DNA of 5,789 bases, from positions 1 to 5,789 of the forward strand of contig CAMKMK010000146.1 in NCBI GenBank assembly GCA_946413885.1, read 5' to 3'. Source of the stretch: an uncultured Prevotellaceae bacterium (GTDB lineage Bacteria > Bacteroidota > Bacteroidia > Bacteroidales > Bacteroidaceae). Positions 5,592 to 5,789 of the stretch are shown here, one piece after another. Each line of letters begins with the position of its first letter. The first letter of the stretch is position 1. The notes beneath the pieces are model-generated. The model did no database searches. It was not told the origin of the DNA and was given only the letters and a program-made list of their open reading frames with translations. The translations under genes were made by a program, and so were the position numbers.

Positions 5592-5789
5592 TTAAAAGAT
5601 GCGCAAGCTCTGCTTGGCTAGTAGATAGATAGAGTTAGAAGCGGACAGAAGACCTCTGCCTTTACCTTGAACGGAACCTTCTGAAACCTTGATTCTCTGT
5701 TTTGTCAAGATTTCGGAAGGTTCCTTTTTCTGCTCAAAATGGATGCTGGATTGTGGCTCAACCAACATTTTCCTTAGAAGAGAGATTGG
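5592..5789 (-). CDS. Possible 3' end of a convergent gene (doubtful)
   Basis: Reading leftwards from the right edge, one frame stays open for 65 codons and stops with TAA at 5594-5592, only 3 bases past the gldE stop. It ends …SNSIYLLAKQSLRIF. I recognise no family. The inverted repeat at 5673-5724 lies inside it, and a terminator for the opposite strand within a real gene would be unusual. An open frame of this length is also not rare by chance. The next bases to the right would settle it. Confidence 0.2.
   Translation of the reverse strand, partial: PISLLRKMLVEPQSSIHFEQKKEPSEILTKQRIKVSEGSVQGKGRGLLSASNSIYLLAKQSLRIF
5673..5729 (+). terminator. Long intrinsic terminator of the mutY-ssb-gldE unit
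   Basis: Arms 5673-5692 and 5705-5724 pair over 20 positions with one mismatch (C5687/A5710) and one G-U. They begin GGAACCTTC and end GAAGGTTCC, around a 12-base loop, and are followed at once by TTTTT (5725-5729). It lies 84 bases after the gldE stop, and only the plus-strand side carries a T-run, so it should end rightward transcription. Confidence 0.85.

Noticed and set aside
5739..5789. Short plus-strand starts near the right edge (ATG at 5739 and 5743)
   Set aside because: The first stops after 12 codons; the second is open for only 15 codons before the window ends, too little to support a gene.
1..5789. CRISPR array, tRNA, rRNA, insertion sequence or prophage
   Set aside because: No regularly spaced repeats, cloverleaf, rRNA-like stretch, transposase or integrase motif was seen on either strand.

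Overview
The window looks like ordinary chromosomal DNA from a Bacteroidales bacterium, most likely Prevotella or a close relative. Three things point there. The mutY-ssb-gldE order is one I recall from that group. The promoters carry the Bacteroidetes -7 element TAnnTTTG, not an E. coli-type -10. A tiny mS38-like (AURKAIP1/COX24) basic protein is also present. The genus call is inference from gene content and style; no 16S or marker comparison was possible.

Left part, minus strand (about 1-2590): transcription runs leftwards from a divergent promoter region near 2590-2770. In order come a 29-residue very basic mS38-like protein (2500-2589), an intrinsic terminator-like hairpin (2437-2472), ribonuclease G (rng, 827-2398) and an unrecognised beta-rich lipoprotein (164-727). 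A strong palindrome follows (127-156). At the edge is the start of an XRE/Cro-type helix-turn-helix protein resembling HigA-type antitoxins; it seems to lack its N-terminal part and runs off the window.

Right part, plus strand (about 2713-5729): mutY (adenine glycosylase) has its own promoter. It is followed by ssb (single-stranded DNA-binding protein) with a second promoter, then gldE (CNNM/CBS/CorC membrane protein) only 3 bases after ssb. A 20-bp hairpin with a T-run at 5673-5729 closes the unit. A weak open frame on the opposite strand enters from the right edge and stops 3 bases after gldE; it may or may not be a gene.

Functionally, mutY and ssb form a DNA repair and replication pair, and gldE is co-transcribed through tight spacing. 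The rng/mS38-like side concerns RNA processing and the ribosome. No mobile element, CRISPR array, tRNA or rRNA was seen, and I found no convincing new multi-gene system. The most interesting items are the truncated antitoxin-like gene next to a palindrome, the miniature ribosomal-type gene missed by length cut-offs, and the structured leader in front of rng.
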